Shown piece after piece: positions 9,521 through 19,690 of a stretch of 64,000 nucleotides of DNA (position 1 is its first letter; every line of letters starts with the position of its first letter). The stretch is from Rhizobium grahamii CCGE 502. GTDB taxonomy: Bacteria; Pseudomonadota; Alphaproteobacteria; Rhizobiales; Rhizobiaceae. The notes under the pieces were generated by a model. It ran no database searches and had not been told where the DNA came from. It worked only from the letters and a program-made list of their open reading frames with translations. Where the stretch lies: positions 1-64,000 of the forward strand of contig NZ_AEYE02000010.1 of the NCBI RefSeq assembly GCF_000298315.2, given 5' to 3'. The translations under genes were made by a program, and so were the position numbers.

Positions 9521-9994
9521 ATGAAACTCAATGAAATTAAAGACAACGAAGGTTCGACCCACAGCCGCAAGCGCCTCGGCCGCGGTATTGGTTCGGGCTC
9601 CGGCAAGACCGGTGGTCGCGGTGTCAAGGGTCAGAAGTCCCGTTCGGGCGTAGCCATCAACGGCTTCGAAGGCGGTCAGATGCCAATCTACCGTCGCCTG
9701 CCGAAGCGCGGCTTCAACAACATCTTCAAGGCCGACTTCGTTGTCGTGTCCCTGGAGCGTGTTCAGGCTGCGATCGACGCTGGCAAGCTCGACGCCAAGT
9801 CCACGGTTGATGCAGCAGCTCTCAAGGCTGCCGGCGTTATCCGTCGCGTCAAGGACGGCGTTCGCGTTCTCGCCGACGGCGAGCTGAAGGCAAAGGTCAA
9901 GTTCGAAGTAGCCGGCGCTTCCAAGCCTGCCGTCGAAAAGATCGAAAAGGCTGGCGGTTCCGTCACGCTTCTTTCTGCCGCAGCTGCAGAATAA
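9521..9994 (+). CDS. rplO: 50S ribosomal protein L15
   Basis: A 157-residue L15, a late assembly protein. The glycine-rich N-terminus ([20 protein letters not shown]) and the [18 protein letters not shown] segment are unmistakable. The family start is at 9521. A terminator follows at 10010-10040. Confidence 0.97.
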   Translation: MKLNEIKDNEGSTHSRKRLGRGIGSGSGKTGGRGVKGQKSRSGVAINGFEGGQMPIYRRLPKRGFNNIFKADFVVVSLERVQAAIDAGKLDAKSTVDAAALKAAGVIRRVKDGVRVLADGELKAKVKFEVAGASKPAVEKIEKAGGSVTLLSAAAAE

Positions 9995-10009
9995 TTAATC
10001 TATGATAAG

Positions 10010-10040
10010 TCGCCCGGGGTGCTTCACACCGGGCGATTTT
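10010..10040 (+). terminator. Terminator between rplO and secY
   Basis: A 12-bp stem with a single mismatch (TCGCCCGGGGTG paired with CACACCGGGCGA) is followed by TTTT. It implies that secY-adk is at least partly transcribed from its own promoter within 10041-10232, a stretch with no gene that also holds the small palindrome TGTGAGCCTCACA at 10050-10062. Confidence 0.7.
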
Positions 10041-10232
10041 GCTCCCATATGTGAGCCTCACAAAAACCGGCTGGACGCACGTGCGTCATAAACGGTAGGA
10101 ACGAACACAAGGGTGAGGCATAGGTTGCGTTCGCAATCCGTCCGAAGCCCGCTTTTGAATAATTTAGAATGCTGATTCCGGGTCCTGCACCTCGCTTGGC
10201 TAGAGCCCGAAATCGGTAGCGCGGAGAATCGC

Positions 10233-11573
10233 ATGGCGTCTGCAGCGGAACAGTTGGCTTCCAACCTCAATTTCTCGACCTTCGCCAAAGCCGAGGATCT
10301 CAAGAAGCGCCTGTGGTTCACACTGGCAGCTCTCCTCGTCTACCGGCTCGGTACCCACATTCCGCTCCCTGGCCTCAATCCAGAAGCTTATGCCCAGGCC
10401 TTCCGTGGCCAGGCAGGCGGCATTCTCGGCCTCTTCAACATGTTCTCGGGCGGCGCCGTGCAGCGCATGGCAATCTTTGCGCTCGGCATCATGCCTTATA
10501 TTTCCGCTTCGATCATCGTGCAGCTGATGACCTCGGTCGTCCCGGCGCTCGAGAACCTGAAGAAGGAAGGTGAGCAGGGTCGCAAGATCATCAACCAGTA
10601 CACGCGCTACGGCACGGTGCTGCTCGGTGCGCTGCAGGCCTACGGCATTTCCGTCGGCCTTGAGAGCGGCAACGGCCTCGTTGTTGATCCGGGCATCTTC
10701 TTCCGCATTTCGACGGTCGTCACGCTCCTCGGCGGCACCATGTTCCTCATGTGGCTCGGTGAGCAGATCACCTCGCGCGGTATCGGCAACGGTATTTCGC
10801 TGATCATCTTCGCAGGTATCGCTGCAGGCCTGCCGCAGGCTCTCGCCGGTACACTGGAACTTGGCCGCACCGGCGCTCTGTCGACGACACTGATTCTCGC
10901 TGTGATCATCATTGCGATTGCTGTCATCGCCATCATCGTTTTTGTCGAGCGTGCACAGCGGCGCCTGCTGATCCAGTATCCGAAGCGCCAGGTCGGCAAT
11001 CGCATGTTCCAGGGCGATACCTCGCATCTGCCGCTGAAACTCAACACCTCGGGCGTCATCCCGGCGATCTTCTCGTCCTCGTTGCTGCTGCTGCCGGCGA
11101 CGCTCGCGGGCTTCGCCAACACCACGTCATTGCCTGCATGGGCAACCTCGATCGTGGCCGCGCTCGGCCATGGCCAGCCGCTCTACATGCTGCTCTACGG
11201 CCTGTTGATTGCGTTTTTCGCCTTCTTCTACACGGCTATCGTCTTCAATCCGAAGGACACCGCCGACAATCTGAAGAAGCATGGTGGTTTCATTCCGGGC
11301 ATCCGTCCGGGCGAGCGGACTGCCGAATACATCGATTACGTGCTGACCCGCATTACGGTGATTGGCGCGATCTACCTCGTCTTCGTGTGCATCCTGCCGG
11401 AAATTCTTGTGTCGCAAACGGGCATTCCGTTGTCCCTGGGTGGCACTTCTCTCTTGATCGTGGTTAGCGTAACTCTCGATACGGTGGCACAGATTCAGGG
11501 TCATCTGATCGCACAGCAGTACGAAGGTCTGATCAAGAAATCGAAGTTGCGCGGAGGAAAGAGGGGGCGATGA
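10233..11573 (+). CDS. secY: Preprotein translocase subunit SecY
   Basis: The 446-residue protein is the channel subunit of the Sec translocon in the inner membrane. About ten hydrophobic segments are spread evenly through the sequence. Family markers are [13 protein letters not shown] after the first helix and the cytoplasmic loop [17 protein letters not shown] near residues 350-366, which contacts SecA and ribosomes. It ends in a basic tail. The stop codon overlaps the adk ATG by 4 nt (ATGA). Position between L15 and S13 is the usual one. Confidence 0.98.
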   Translation: MASAAEQLASNLNFSTFAKAEDLKKRLWFTLAALLVYRLGTHIPLPGLNPEAYAQAFRGQAGGILGLFNMFSGGAVQRMAIFALGIMPYISASIIVQLMTSVVPALENLKKEGEQGRKIINQYTRYGTVLLGALQAYGISVGLESGNGLVVDPGIFFRISTVVTLLGGTMFLMWLGEQITSRGIGNGISLIIFAGIAAGLPQALAGTLELGRTGALSTTLILAVIIIAIAVIAIIVFVERAQRRLLIQYPKRQVGNRMFQGDTSHLPLKLNTSGVIPAIFSSSLLLLPATLAGFANTTSLPAWATSIVAALGHGQPLYMLLYGLLIAFFAFFYTAIVFNPKDTADNLKKHGGFIPGIRPGERTAEYIDYVLTRITVIGAIYLVFVCILPEILVSQTGIPLSLGGTSLLIVVSVTLDTVAQIQGHLIAQQYEGLIKKSKLRGGKRGR

Positions 11574-12220
11574 GACTCATACTGTTAGGGCCGCCGGGCG
11601 CGGGTAAGGGGACCCAGGCTCAGCGGATCGTGGAGAAGTACGGAATTCCGCAACTCTCCACGGGCGACATGCTCCGCGCAGCCGTTGCGGCAGGCACGGA
11701 AGTAGGCAAGCGTGCGAAGGCCGTTATGGACGCTGGCAAGCTTGTCTCGGATGAGATCGTCAATGCAATCGTTTCCGAGCGTCTCGACGCTCCAGACTGC
11801 GCCAAGGGCTTTATTCTTGACGGCTATCCGCGCACCTTGGTTCAGGCTGACGCGACGGAAAGCATGCTGAAGGGCAAGGGGCTCGAGCTCTCGACCGTGA
11901 TCGAGATCCAGGTCGACGACAAGGTGCTGGCCGATCGCGTATCCGGTCGCTACACCTGCGCCAATTGCGGCGCCGGCTATCACGATACGAACGTGAAGCC
12001 GAAGGTCGACGGTGTCTGCGATCGCTGTGGTTCGACTCACTTCAAGCGCCGCCCGGATGACAACCGCGAAACGGTCGTCACGCGCCTCCAGGCATACTAC
12101 AAGGAAACCTCTCCGCTGATCGGCTACTACTATGCCAAGGGCAAGTTGAAGTCGGTTGACGGCATGGCAGACATCGATCACGTCACGAACGAGATCGAAG
12201 CCATTCTTTCGAAGCTTTAG
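11570..12220 (+). CDS. adk: Adenylate kinase with a four-cysteine LID
   Basis: This 216-residue enzyme converts ATP + AMP to two ADP. The P-loop [10 protein letters not shown] is at residues 7-16, the AMP site follows (STGDMLRAA), and [10 protein letters not shown] is at 80-89. The LID domain carries C130-x2-C133 and C150-x2-C153, the zinc-binding arrangement found in Gram-positive and many alphaproteobacterial enzymes but not in E. coli Adk. Translation is coupled to secY by an ATGA overlap. Confidence 0.97.
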   Translation: MRLILLGPPGAGKGTQAQRIVEKYGIPQLSTGDMLRAAVAAGTEVGKRAKAVMDAGKLVSDEIVNAIVSERLDAPDCAKGFILDGYPRTLVQADATESMLKGKGLELSTVIEIQVDDKVLADRVSGRYTCANCGAGYHDTNVKPKVDGVCDRCGSTHFKRRPDDNRETVVTRLQAYYKETSPLIGYYYAKGKLKSVDGMADIDHVTNEIEAILSKL

Positions 12221-12444
12221 GGCTTTGGAAATAAACTTGGCGGAAGCGGTTGCTTTTAAGCGCTGATTCCGCTAAACACCGCGCCAACTCGCGATATCTC
12301 ATGCGATCGGCGCGGACTTCCCAAGGGAATTCCGGGTTCGATCGTTTTGACTTGTTGAGAACCTGAATTGTAATTGCGACCTCTCTGGGTCGTGTAACGA
12401 GACACCACTTGCCGGATGGCAACTGGAACGCAAGGAGAATAGGC

Positions 12445-12813
12445 GTGGCACGTATCGCTGGCGTCAACATCCCGACTGCAAAGCGCGTTGTAATCGCGCT
12501 GACGTATATCCACGGGATCGGTCCGAAATTCGCGCAGGAAATCATGGAAAAGGTCGGCCTGTCGGCTGACAAGCGCGTCCATCAGCTGACGGACTCCGAA
12601 GTCCTGCAGATTCGCGAAACCATCGACCGTGACTATCAGGTCGAAGGTGACCTGCGTCGCGAGACCTCGATGAATATCAAGCGCCTGATGGACCTCGGTT
12701 GCTACCGCGGCCTGCGTCATCGCCGTGGCCTGCCGGTCCGCGGTCAGCGCACGCACACCAATGCTCGTACCCGCAAGGGACCGGCAAAGGCGATCGCTGG
12801 TAAGAAGAAGTAA
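12445..12813 (+). CDS. rpsM: 30S ribosomal protein S13
   Basis: The 122-residue S13 contacts P-site tRNA and the large subunit. It starts at a GTG codon ([19 protein letters not shown]) with AAGGAGAATAGGC upstream; the GTG is the only start that fits the family N-terminus. The C-terminal [17 protein letters not shown] is diagnostic. A 224-nt gap separates it from adk; no rpmJ gene lies in that gap. Confidence 0.97.
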   Translation: MARIAGVNIPTAKRVVIALTYIHGIGPKFAQEIMEKVGLSADKRVHQLTDSEVLQIRETIDRDYQVEGDLRRETSMNIKRLMDLGCYRGLRHRRGLPVRGQRTHTNARTRKGPAKAIAGKKK

Positions 12814-12837
12814 TTTCCGGGAAACCGGAGGTGAGGG

Positions 12838-12864
12838 GGCTGGCGGTCTGCGCCGGCCTCTTTT
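12838..12864 (+). terminator. Stem-loop between rpsM and rpsK
   Basis: GGCTGGCG (12838-12845) pairs with CGCCGGCC (12851-12858), one G-T pair, loop GTCTG, followed by TCTTTTG. It looks like a weak terminator or attenuator within the alpha operon. Confidence 0.5.
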
Positions 12865-12948
12865 GAGTTTCGGGCAGGGCCGCAAGGTCTCGTTCCGGTG
12901 TAGCCGCTGGCATTACGGCGGTGCGGAGATCCAAGAAAGGGATTTTAA

Positions 12949-13338
12949 ATGGCCAAGGAAGCCGTACGCGTTCGCCGTCGCGAACGTAAAAACATTTCGT
13001 CTGGCGTAGCTCACGTCAACTCGACCTTCAACAACACGATGATCACGATCACCGACGCACAGGGCAATGCGATTGCCTGGTCGTCTGCTGGCGCCAAGGG
13101 CTTCAAGGGCTCGCGCAAGTCGACCCCGTTCGCTGCTCAGATCGCTGCTGAAGACTGCGCCAAGAAGGCTCAGGAACATGGCATGAAGTCGCTGGAAGTT
13201 GAAGTTTGCGGTCCGGGTTCGGGTCGTGAATCCGCTCTGCGCGCGCTCCAGGCTGCCGGTTTCATGATCACGTCCATCCGCGACGTGACGCCGATCCCGC
13301 ACAATGGTTGCCGCCCGCGCAAGAAGCGCCGCGTCTGA
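12949..13338 (+). CDS. rpsK: 30S ribosomal protein S11
   Basis: A 129-residue S11 of the platform, close to the E-site. It contains [18 protein letters not shown] and the C-terminal signature [36 protein letters not shown] precedes the ATG. Confidence 0.98.
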   Translation: MAKEAVRVRRRERKNISSGVAHVNSTFNNTMITITDAQGNAIAWSSAGAKGFKGSRKSTPFAAQIAAEDCAKKAQEHGMKSLEVEVCGPGSGRESALRALQAAGFMITSIRDVTPIPHNGCRPRKKRRV

Positions 13339-13354
13339 TCATCGCCATTCACAA

Positions 13355-13383
13355 CACCGGTGAGCGGCTTTTCGCTCCCGGTG
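13355..13383 (+). repeat. Hairpin between rpsK and rpoA
   Basis: CACCGG (13355-13360) pairs with CCGGTG (13378-13383), with an inner AGCG/CGCT stem. There is no T-run, so partial termination or RNA processing ahead of rpoA is the more likely role. Confidence 0.45.
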
Positions 13384-13438
13384 CTTCTCAAGCTCGGTTG
13401 CCACGATTGGATGGTGGTAACGAACGGAAGGCAAAAAT

Positions 13439-14449
13439 ATGATTCAGAAAAACTGGCAGGAATTGATCAAGCCGAACAAGGTCGAGTTCTCTTCGAGCTC
13501 GCGCACCAAGGCGACGCTCGTAGCAGAGCCGCTAGAGCGCGGTTTCGGCCTCACCCTCGGCAACGCGCTTCGCCGCGTTCTGCTGTCCTCGCTGCGCGGT
13601 GCCGCAGTGACGGCCGTGCAGATCGATGGCGTGCTGCATGAATTCTCGTCGATCCCGGGCGTCCGCGAAGACGTCACGGACATCGTCCTCAACATCAAGG
13701 AAATCGCCATCAAGATGGATGGCGATGACGCAAAGCGCATGGTCGTGCGCAAGCAGGGCCCGGGCGTTGTAACGGCTGGCGACATCCAGACCGTCGGTGA
13801 TATCGAAATCCTCAACCCCGAGCATGTGATCTGCACGCTCGACGAGGGCGCCGAAATCCGTATGGAATTCACCGTCAACAACGGCAAGGGCTACGTTCCG
13901 GCCGATCGCAATCGTGCGGAAGATGCTCCGATCGGTCTCATCCCGGTCGACAGCCTTTATTCGCCGGTCAAGAAGGTGTCCTACAAGGTTGAAAATACCC
14001 GCGAAGGACAGGTTCTCGACTACGACAAGCTGAACATGACGATCGAAACTGACGGTTCGATCTCCGGCGAAGATGCCGTCGCTTTCGCGGCGCGCATCCT
14101 GCAGGATCAGCTTGGCGTGTTCGTCAACTTCGACGAGCCGCAGAAGGAAACCGAAGAGGAAGCAGTCACCGAACTCGCTTTCAACCCGGCGCTCCTCAAG
14201 AAGGTGGACGAACTCGAACTGTCTGTTCGCTCGGCAAACTGCCTGAAGAACGACAACATCGTCTACATCGGCGACCTCATTCAGAAGACCGAAGCAGAAA
14301 TGCTCCGCACGCCGAATTTTGGTCGCAAGTCGCTGAACGAAATCAAGGAAGTTCTCGCTTCCATGGGCCTGCACCTCGGCATGGAAGTGCCGGCATGGCC
14401 GCCCGAGAACATCGAAGATCTCGCCAAGCGTTACGAAGACCAGTACTAA
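13439..14449 (+). CDS. rpoA: DNA-directed RNA polymerase subunit alpha
   Basis: The 336-residue alpha subunit dimerises to start RNA polymerase assembly. The N-terminal domain has the family stretch [20 protein letters not shown] (residues 31-50), and the C-terminal domain, which binds UP elements and activators, has the helix-hairpin-helix stretch [20 protein letters not shown]. It starts [17 protein letters not shown], as in other alphaproteobacteria. rplQ follows after 44 nt. Confidence 0.98.
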   Translation: MIQKNWQELIKPNKVEFSSSSRTKATLVAEPLERGFGLTLGNALRRVLLSSLRGAAVTAVQIDGVLHEFSSIPGVREDVTDIVLNIKEIAIKMDGDDAKRMVVRKQGPGVVTAGDIQTVGDIEILNPEHVICTLDEGAEIRMEFTVNNGKGYVPADRNRAEDAPIGLIPVDSLYSPVKKVSYKVENTREGQVLDYDKLNMTIETDGSISGEDAVAFAARILQDQLGVFVNFDEPQKETEEEAVTELAFNPALLKKVDELELSVRSANCLKNDNIVYIGDLIQKTEAEMLRTPNFGRKSLNEIKEVLASMGLHLGMEVPAWPPENIEDLAKRYEDQY

Positions 14450-14493
14450 CATTCAAACGGCAGGCGGATGCCTGCAAGTGAAGGAGAATAGCA

Positions 14494-14919
14494 ATGCGCC
14501 ACGGTAAAGCCGGCCGCAAGCTGAACAGAACCGCTAGCCACCGCAAGGCAATGTTTGCCAACATGGCGGCTTCGCTCATCACCCATGAGCAGATCGTGAC
14601 GACCCTGCCGAAGGCAAAGGAAATCCGTCCGATCGTTGAAAAGCTCGTCACCCTCGGCAAGCGTGGCGACCTGCACGCTCGTCGTCAGGCGATCTCGCAG
14701 ATCCGCGACGCCGCTGTCGTTGCGAAGCTCTTCGACACGATCGCTTCGCGTTACGCAACCCGCAACGGCGGCTACTTGCGTATCATGAAGGCTGGCTTCC
14801 GCCAGGGCGACAACGCTGCTCTCGCAGTCATCGAATTCGTTGACCGCGACACCTATGCCAAGGGCGCAGCTGACAAGGCTCGCGTTGAAGCTGAAGCAGC
14901 AGCTGCTGAAGCCGCTTAA
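14494..14919 (+). CDS. rplQ: 50S ribosomal protein L17
   Basis: A 141-residue L17 with the signature [20 protein letters not shown] and an alanine-rich C-terminal tail ([10 protein letters not shown]). It closes the alpha operon; a strong terminator follows 22 nt later. AAGGAGAATAGC is the ribosome-binding site. Confidence 0.98.
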   Translation: MRHGKAGRKLNRTASHRKAMFANMAASLITHEQIVTTLPKAKEIRPIVEKLVTLGKRGDLHARRQAISQIRDAAVVAKLFDTIASRYATRNGGYLRIMKAGFRQGDNAALAVIEFVDRDTYAKGAADKARVEAEAAAAEAA

Positions 14920-14941
14920 TCCTTTCCGGTCCGCCGGAAGC

Positions 14942-14973
14942 AAAACAGCCGGGCTGAAAAGCCCGGCTGTTTT
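14942..14973 (+). terminator. Rho-independent terminator after rplQ
   Basis: AAAACAGCCGGGCT pairs perfectly with AGCCCGGCTGTTTT around a GAAA tetraloop, with the T-run continuing. It ends the ribosomal block. Confidence 0.9.
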
Positions 14974-15095
14974 CGTTTGCCCACCTTGCCCGCAGACATC
15001 CCTCGTTCAGGCTGTTTAGTTTCTCCAGCCCGTTGAGCGCCGTTGAGTTCGGAGCTAGCGTCGTGATTTCCTCCAGTGTCTCAGGGAGTGCATTG

Positions 15096-15479
15096 ATGAT
15101 AGATCACGTAACCGTCGCAGTCAGCCACTTGGGAAAGAGCAAGCTCTTCTATGAGAAGGCTTTCGCACCGCTGGGATATAAGCTTTCCTTCGGCAAGGAG
15201 AGCGTGTTCTGGGCGTTCGATATCGGCAATGGCTGCCTGTTCGAGATTCAGCAGGCCGACAGCGCGCCGCCTTTGACGCGTGTGCATGTCGCCTTCCGCG
15301 CTCGCAGTAGGGTCGAGGTCGAAGCGTTCTTTCAGGCCGCCCTCGAGGCTGGTGCCAAGGACAACGGGGCGCCCGGCCCACGCCCAGAGTACACGCCCGA
15401 TTATTACGCCTGCTTCGTTCTCGATCCTGATGGCTACAACATCGAAGCCATGATCAATCAGCCAGGCACAGAAGCTTGA
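15096..15479 (+). CDS. VOC (glyoxalase/bleomycin-resistance fold) family protein
   Basis: A 127-residue single-domain protein of the vicinal-oxygen-chelate superfamily. The first beta-alpha-beta unit (MIDHVTVAVSHLGKSKLFYE) and the closing segment YYACFVLDPDGYNIEAM, with the metal-site glutamate, are typical. The substrate cannot be read from the sequence; the length fits the glyoxalase-like proteins common in rhizobia. The frame is open from 15033, but 15096 has CAGGGAG upstream and matches the domain start. It stands alone between the rplQ terminator and the convergent msrQ. Confidence 0.8.
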   Translation: MIDHVTVAVSHLGKSKLFYEKAFAPLGYKLSFGKESVFWAFDIGNGCLFEIQQADSAPPLTRVHVAFRARSRVEVEAFFQAALEAGAKDNGAPGPRPEYTPDYYACFVLDPDGYNIEAMINQPGTEA

Positions 15480-15528
15480 GTGGGGCCCGTTGCCTTGAGG
15501 GCGATCCGTTGTAGGAGCCTCTGCAATA

Positions 15529-16185
15529 TCACGATACGGTTGCCGCTGCCCGGGTGCGTTCGCGTCCCTGACCGCGCTTGCGGCTGCGCGCGATCGGCCG
15601 CCACGAGCGGTAGAGGATGAGCACGATGATCAGGCCGACATAGATGTATTGCTCGAGGTCGAGGATCTTCGTCGAAAGCCCGAAATGCACGGCACCCGCG
15701 GCGGCGATGATGTAAACGAGGCGGTGCAGCCGCACCCAGTTCGGGCCGAGGCGACGGATCGAGAAGTTGTTGGACGTCACCGCGAGCGGAATGAGCAAGG
15801 CAAGCCCCGCCATGCCGAACATGATGAACGGCCGCTTCAGCACGTCGTTCACGACCGCGGAGAGATCGAGCGCCTGGTCCAGCACCATGTAGACCGTGAA
15901 GTGCATCAAGGCATAGTAGAAGGTTAGAAGTCCTAGCGCGCGGCGATAGCGAAGGTAGTTCCATCCGAGCAGGTCGCGCGCGGGCGAGACGGCCAGCGTC
16001 AGGATGAGGAAGCGGATCGTCCAGAGACCGAGGAACAGCTCGAAAGTCTTCACTGGGTCCGCGCCAAGCTGATCGCTGGCGCCGAGATAAAAGGTCCACG
16101 CGGCAGGCAGCAGCCCGACAGCGTAGAGAGCCCAGACGGAGGCCGACTGCCAGCGCTTCGGCAGACTGAACGAAAAGCCGGTCAT
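15529..16185 (-). CDS. msrQ: Heme-binding membrane subunit MsrQ of the periplasmic methionine sulfoxide reductase
   Basis: The 218-residue integral membrane protein has about six hydrophobic segments and the ferric-reductase-like fold, with histidines in TFYYALMHFTVYM and RLHRLVYIIAAAGAVHF as likely heme ligands. MsrQ passes electrons from the respiratory chain to MsrP, which repairs oxidised methionines in exported proteins. Its ATG overlaps the msrP stop (ATGA), so the two are translated together. The C-terminus is basic. Confidence 0.92.
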   Translation of the reverse strand: MTGFSFSLPKRWQSASVWALYAVGLLPAAWTFYLGASDQLGADPVKTFELFLGLWTIRFLILTLAVSPARDLLGWNYLRYRRALGLLTFYYALMHFTVYMVLDQALDLSAVVNDVLKRPFIMFGMAGLALLIPLAVTSNNFSIRRLGPNWVRLHRLVYIIAAAGAVHFGLSTKILDLEQYIYVGLIIVLILYRSWRPIARSRKRGQGRERTRAAATVS

Positions 16186-17132
16186 CAGAAGTTCTTCCGC
16201 AGATCCATGCCGCTATAGAGGCTGGCGACCTCGTCGGCATAGCCGTTGAACGGCAGCGTGGGGTGGCGTCTCGCACCAAAGAAGCCGCTTTCGCCGATGC
16301 GCCGTTCGCTCGCCTGGCTCCAGCGCGGGTGATCGACCTCCGGATTGACGTTGGCGTAGAAGCCGTACTCCTGCGAATTGGTCACCTGCCAGGTGTTCTT
16401 CGGCTCCTTGTCGGTCAGCGTGATCCGAACGATCGACTTGATGCCCTTGAAGCCGTATTTCCACGGCACGACCAAGCGGATCGGCGCGCCGTTCTGGTTC
16501 GGCAGCGTTTGGCCATAAAGGCCGACGGCGAGCAGCGTCAGCGGGTGGCGAGCCTCATCGAGCCGCAGGCCCTCGACATAAGGCCAATCGAGCGATTGGA
16601 AGATGCCCTTCTGCCCCGGCATCTCGTCTGGGCGTACGACGGTTTCGAAGGCGACGTACTTTGCGCTCCCGAGCGGTTCCACCTTGTTGAGTAGCGAAGC
16701 GAGCGGGAAGCCGTCCCACGGAATGACCATCGACCACGCCTCGACGCAGCGCATCCGATAGGTGCGGTTCTCGATCGGGAATTCCTTCATCAGCGCTTCG
16801 ATATCGAACGTGCCCGGCTTATTGACCATGCCGTCGACCTTGATTGTCCAGGGCAGCGGCTTGAAGTCGCCGGAGAGCGCCGACGGATCACCCTTGTCGA
16901 GACCAAATTCGTAGAAGTTGTTGTAGGTCGTCACGTCCTTGAGCGGCGTCGCCTTCTCGTCAACCGTATATTTGCTGTCGATGACCGATAGCGCCGCAGC
17001 GCTGGCCTTGCCGGCGCCGTAAAGCGCCATGGCGCCCAGCGTTGTGGCGCCAAGGAACTCACGACGCCTCAGATAAACCTGCTGCGGTGTAATCTCCGAG
17101 GAGGCGATCTTGGGGGGACGGTAGGCTGGCAT
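16185..17132 (-). CDS. msrP: Molybdopterin-dependent periplasmic methionine sulfoxide reductase MsrP
   Basis: A 315-residue catalytic subunit of MsrPQ. A Tat signal is visible ([20 protein letters not shown], near residues 23-42), consistent with export of a folded molybdoenzyme. The sulfite-oxidase-fold core carries the cofactor cysteine in [20 protein letters not shown]. The frame is open to 17198, but the start at 17132 has AGGAGGTTTCCG upstream and matches the family. It reduces methionine sulfoxide residues in periplasmic proteins with electrons from MsrQ. Confidence 0.94.
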   Translation of the reverse strand: MPAYRPPKIASSEITPQQVYLRRREFLGATTLGAMALYGAGKASAAALSVIDSKYTVDEKATPLKDVTTYNNFYEFGLDKGDPSALSGDFKPLPWTIKVDGMVNKPGTFDIEALMKEFPIENRTYRMRCVEAWSMVIPWDGFPLASLLNKVEPLGSAKYVAFETVVRPDEMPGQKGIFQSLDWPYVEGLRLDEARHPLTLLAVGLYGQTLPNQNGAPIRLVVPWKYGFKGIKSIVRITLTDKEPKNTWQVTNSQEYGFYANVNPEVDHPRWSQASERRIGESGFFGARRHPTLPFNGYADEVASLYSGMDLRKNF

Positions 17133-17450
17133 CGGAAACCTCCTGAGCATGAGAGCTCGGTATAAACCTTCAACGCATAGAATGCGTCTTTGGATCATTG
17201 TTTATGCCCACTGGCCTGGCTGCGGAAAGCCAACTTTTTGTGTACGCCGCTTGATGCAATAGTCTGTAACAAAACCACTGTTCCAACCGTATATGGTCGA
17301 TGCACCCGGCAGCGCAGGCGTACCGGTTTCGGCCTTCCCGGTAGTGACAGCCAATACCGTTTGCATTACGACAATTGCAAAAGCAGCGATAGCCTGGACG
17401 CTTCAGCGCCCCGCATCGCCGACGATTTCCGACACGCAAGGAATACACCA
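17133..17450. promoter_or_regulatory. Divergent intergenic region between msrP and ilvD
   Basis: These 318 nt carry the promoters of both divergent genes. A short stem, GGCT/AGCC around GCGGAA near 17217, is followed by a T-run. I find no convincing -35/-10 pair, known leader or small gene; the ilvD frame stays open through part of it without ribosome-binding sites. Confidence 0.5.
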
Positions 17451-19289
17451 ATGCCAGCTTATCGTTCCAGAACCACGACCCACGGCCGCAATATGGCGGG
17501 TGCGCGCGGCCTTTGGCGCGCAACGGGCATGAAGGATTCGGACTTCGGCAAGCCGATTATTGCGGTGGTGAACTCCTTCACCCAGTTCGTGCCCGGCCAC
17601 GTGCACCTGAAGGATCTCGGCCAGCTCGTCGCCCGCGAAATCGAGGCCGCCGGTGGTGTTGCCAAGGAATTCAACACGATCGCCGTCGACGACGGTATCG
17701 CGATGGGCCATGACGGCATGCTCTATTCGCTACCCTCGCGCGAACTGATCGCCGACAGCGTCGAATACATGGTCAACGCCCACTGCGCCGACGCCATGGT
17801 CTGCATATCGAACTGTGACAAGATCACGCCCGGCATGCTGATGGCCTCGCTGCGCCTCAACATCCCGACGGTCTTTGTCTCTGGCGGCCCGATGGAAGCC
17901 GGTAAGGTCGTCCTTCATGGCAAGACTCATGCGCTCGACCTCGTCGATGCCATGGTTGCCGCTGCCGACGACAAGATCAGCGACGAGGACGTCAAGATCA
18001 TCGAACGGTCCGCCTGTCCGACCTGCGGTTCTTGCTCGGGCATGTTTACGGCCAACTCCATGAACTGCCTTACCGAAGCGCTCGGCCTGTCGCTTCCCGG
18101 CAACGGCTCGACGCTCGCAACCCATGCCGACCGCAAGCGCCTGTTTGTGGAAGCTGGCCACCTGATCGTCGATCTCGCCCGCCGTTACTACGAGCAGGAC
18201 GACGTCAAGGCTCTGCCGCGCACGATCGCCTCCAAGCAAGCGTTCGAGAATGCCATGGCTCTCGACATCGCCATGGGTGGTTCGACAAATACCGTCCTGC
18301 ACATCCTGGCGGCAGCACACGAAGGCGAGATCGATTTTACGATGGCCGACATCGACGGGCTGTCGCGTCGCGTTCCGTGCCTCTCGAAGGTCGCGCCCGC
18401 AAAGAGTGACGTCCACATGGAAGATGTTCACCGCGCCGGCGGCATCATGTCGATCCTGGGCGAGCTCGATAAGGGCGGCCTGCTCAACCGCGATTGCCCG
18501 ACCGTTCACGCCGAAACGCTCGGGGACGCGATCGATCGCTGGGACATCACGCGCACCAACAGCGAGACCGTCCGCAAGTTCTACCGCGCGGCCCCGGGCG
18601 GTATTCCGACCCAGGTTGCCTTCAGCCAGGAAGCACGCTGGGACGAGCTCGATACCGACCGCGAAAAGGGCGTCATCCGCTCCGTCGAGCATCCCTTCTC
18701 CAAGGACGGCGGGCTTGCCGTGCTGAAGGGCAATCTGGCGCTGGACGGCTGCATCGTGAAGACGGCGGGCGTCGACGAATCCATCCTGAAGTTCTCAGGC
18801 CCGGCCAAGGTCTATGAAAGCCAGGATGCGGCCGTAAAGGCGATCCTCTCGAATGAAGTGGTTGCCGGCGATGTGGTCGTCATCCGCTACGAAGGCCCGA
18901 AGGGCGGTCCAGGCATGCAGGAAATGCTCTATCCGACGAGCTACCTGAAGTCGAAGGGCCTGGGCAAGGCCTGTGCGCTGATCACCGATGGCCGCTTCTC
19001 CGGCGGCACCTCGGGTTTGTCCATCGGTCACGTTTCGCCGGAAGCGGCAAACGGCGGCACGATCGGTCTGGTTCGCGAAGGCGACATGATCGACATCGAC
19101 ATCCCGAACCGCATCATCAGCCTGCGTGTCGACGACAAGGAACTGGCAAACCGCCGCGCCGTGCAGGAGGAGAAGGGCTGGCATCCGGCCGAGCAGCGCA
19201 AGCGTAACGTCACGACTGCGCTGAAGGCTTACGCCGCTTTCGCCACCAGCGCCGATCGGGGCGCCGTTCGCGATCTCGGCAGCCGCTGA
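17451..19289 (+). CDS. ilvD: Dihydroxy-acid dehydratase
   Basis: The 612-residue enzyme dehydrates dihydroxy-acids to 2-oxo acids in valine, isoleucine and pantothenate synthesis. The Fe-S cysteines are in [12 protein letters not shown] and [19 protein letters not shown], and [20 protein letters not shown] near the C-terminus is the family signature. The start at 17451 ([19 protein letters not shown]) is the conserved IlvD N-terminus with CAAGGAATA upstream, although the frame is open from 17190. A strong bidirectional terminator follows. Confidence 0.98.
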   Translation: MPAYRSRTTTHGRNMAGARGLWRATGMKDSDFGKPIIAVVNSFTQFVPGHVHLKDLGQLVAREIEAAGGVAKEFNTIAVDDGIAMGHDGMLYSLPSRELIADSVEYMVNAHCADAMVCISNCDKITPGMLMASLRLNIPTVFVSGGPMEAGKVVLHGKTHALDLVDAMVAAADDKISDEDVKIIERSACPTCGSCSGMFTANSMNCLTEALGLSLPGNGSTLATHADRKRLFVEAGHLIVDLARRYYEQDDVKALPRTIASKQAFENAMALDIAMGGSTNTVLHILAAAHEGEIDFTMADIDGLSRRVPCLSKVAPAKSDVHMEDVHRAGGIMSILGELDKGGLLNRDCPTVHAETLGDAIDRWDITRTNSETVRKFYRAAPGGIPTQVAFSQEARWDELDTDREKGVIRSVEHPFSKDGGLAVLKGNLALDGCIVKTAGVDESILKFSGPAKVYESQDAAVKAILSNEVVAGDVVVIRYEGPKGGPGMQEMLYPTSYLKSKGLGKACALITDGRFSGGTSGLSIGHVSPEAANGGTIGLVREGDMIDIDIPNRIISLRVDDKELANRRAVQEEKGWHPAEQRKRNVTTALKAYAAFATSADRGAVRDLGSR

Positions 19290-19312
19290 GCTTCTTCTTC
19301 AAAAGGAACGTG

Positions 19313-19350
19313 AAATAAACCGGCCGCTAAAGTGGCCGGTTTATTTTTTT
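19313..19350 (+). terminator. Bidirectional terminator between ilvD and the convergent LprI-like gene
   Basis: AAATAAACCGGCC pairs perfectly with GGCCGGTTTATTT around an 8-nt loop, with a run of T on the + side and A on the left flank, so it can serve both strands. It overlaps the last codons of the minus-strand gene. Confidence 0.88.
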
Positions 19351-19680
19351 GTAGGTTTCATCCAACTGTTTCAGGCGCGCGTCGTATGCGGCCTTGATGC
19401 AGGCTGCGTCCGGTCCGCATTCCTGGCGCTTCGTCAGCCAGGCCGTCTGCTCGTCCTGCAACGTACCACGCGAGCCCATCGCCATCAGTCCGGATAGCAG
19501 GTCGAATGTCGTGACCATCTTGACATCGGCGTCGTTTAAGGCGCGGTTCTCGCAGATCATCTTCTCGTCCGGCTTCAACTCTTTTGCATCGCAGTCGAAA
19601 CTCGCGGCCTGCGCCAAGCCCGGTAGCATCAACAGGGCGAGGGCGGTTATCGGGAGTGGGAGCTTGCGAGATTGCATCAT
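19327..19680 (-). CDS. Small secreted LprI/DUF1311-like protein
   Basis: A 117-residue protein with a signal peptide (LPITALALLMLPGLAQA, cleavage after residue ~25) and a mature domain with four cysteines: C in SFDCDAKELKP, MICENRAL, RQECGPDAACIKAAYD. The pattern of cysteines, the QTAWLTKRQEC stretch and the Y-x2-R-L-K-x-L end fit the LprI N-terminal (DUF1311) family, one member of which is a lysozyme inhibitor. Function here is not established. It follows the YkvA-like gene by 10 nt. Two adjacent ATGs are possible starts. Confidence 0.75.
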   Translation of the reverse strand: MMQSRKLPLPITALALLMLPGLAQAASFDCDAKELKPDEKMICENRALNDADVKMVTTFDLLSGLMAMGSRGTLQDEQTAWLTKRQECGPDAACIKAAYDARLKQLDETYKKINRPL

Positions 19681-19690
19681 GCATAGGTTC

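Noticed and set aside
12221-12444. Searched for rpmJ (L36) between adk and rpsM
   Set aside because: No frame with the L36 cysteine pattern or start MKVR is present.
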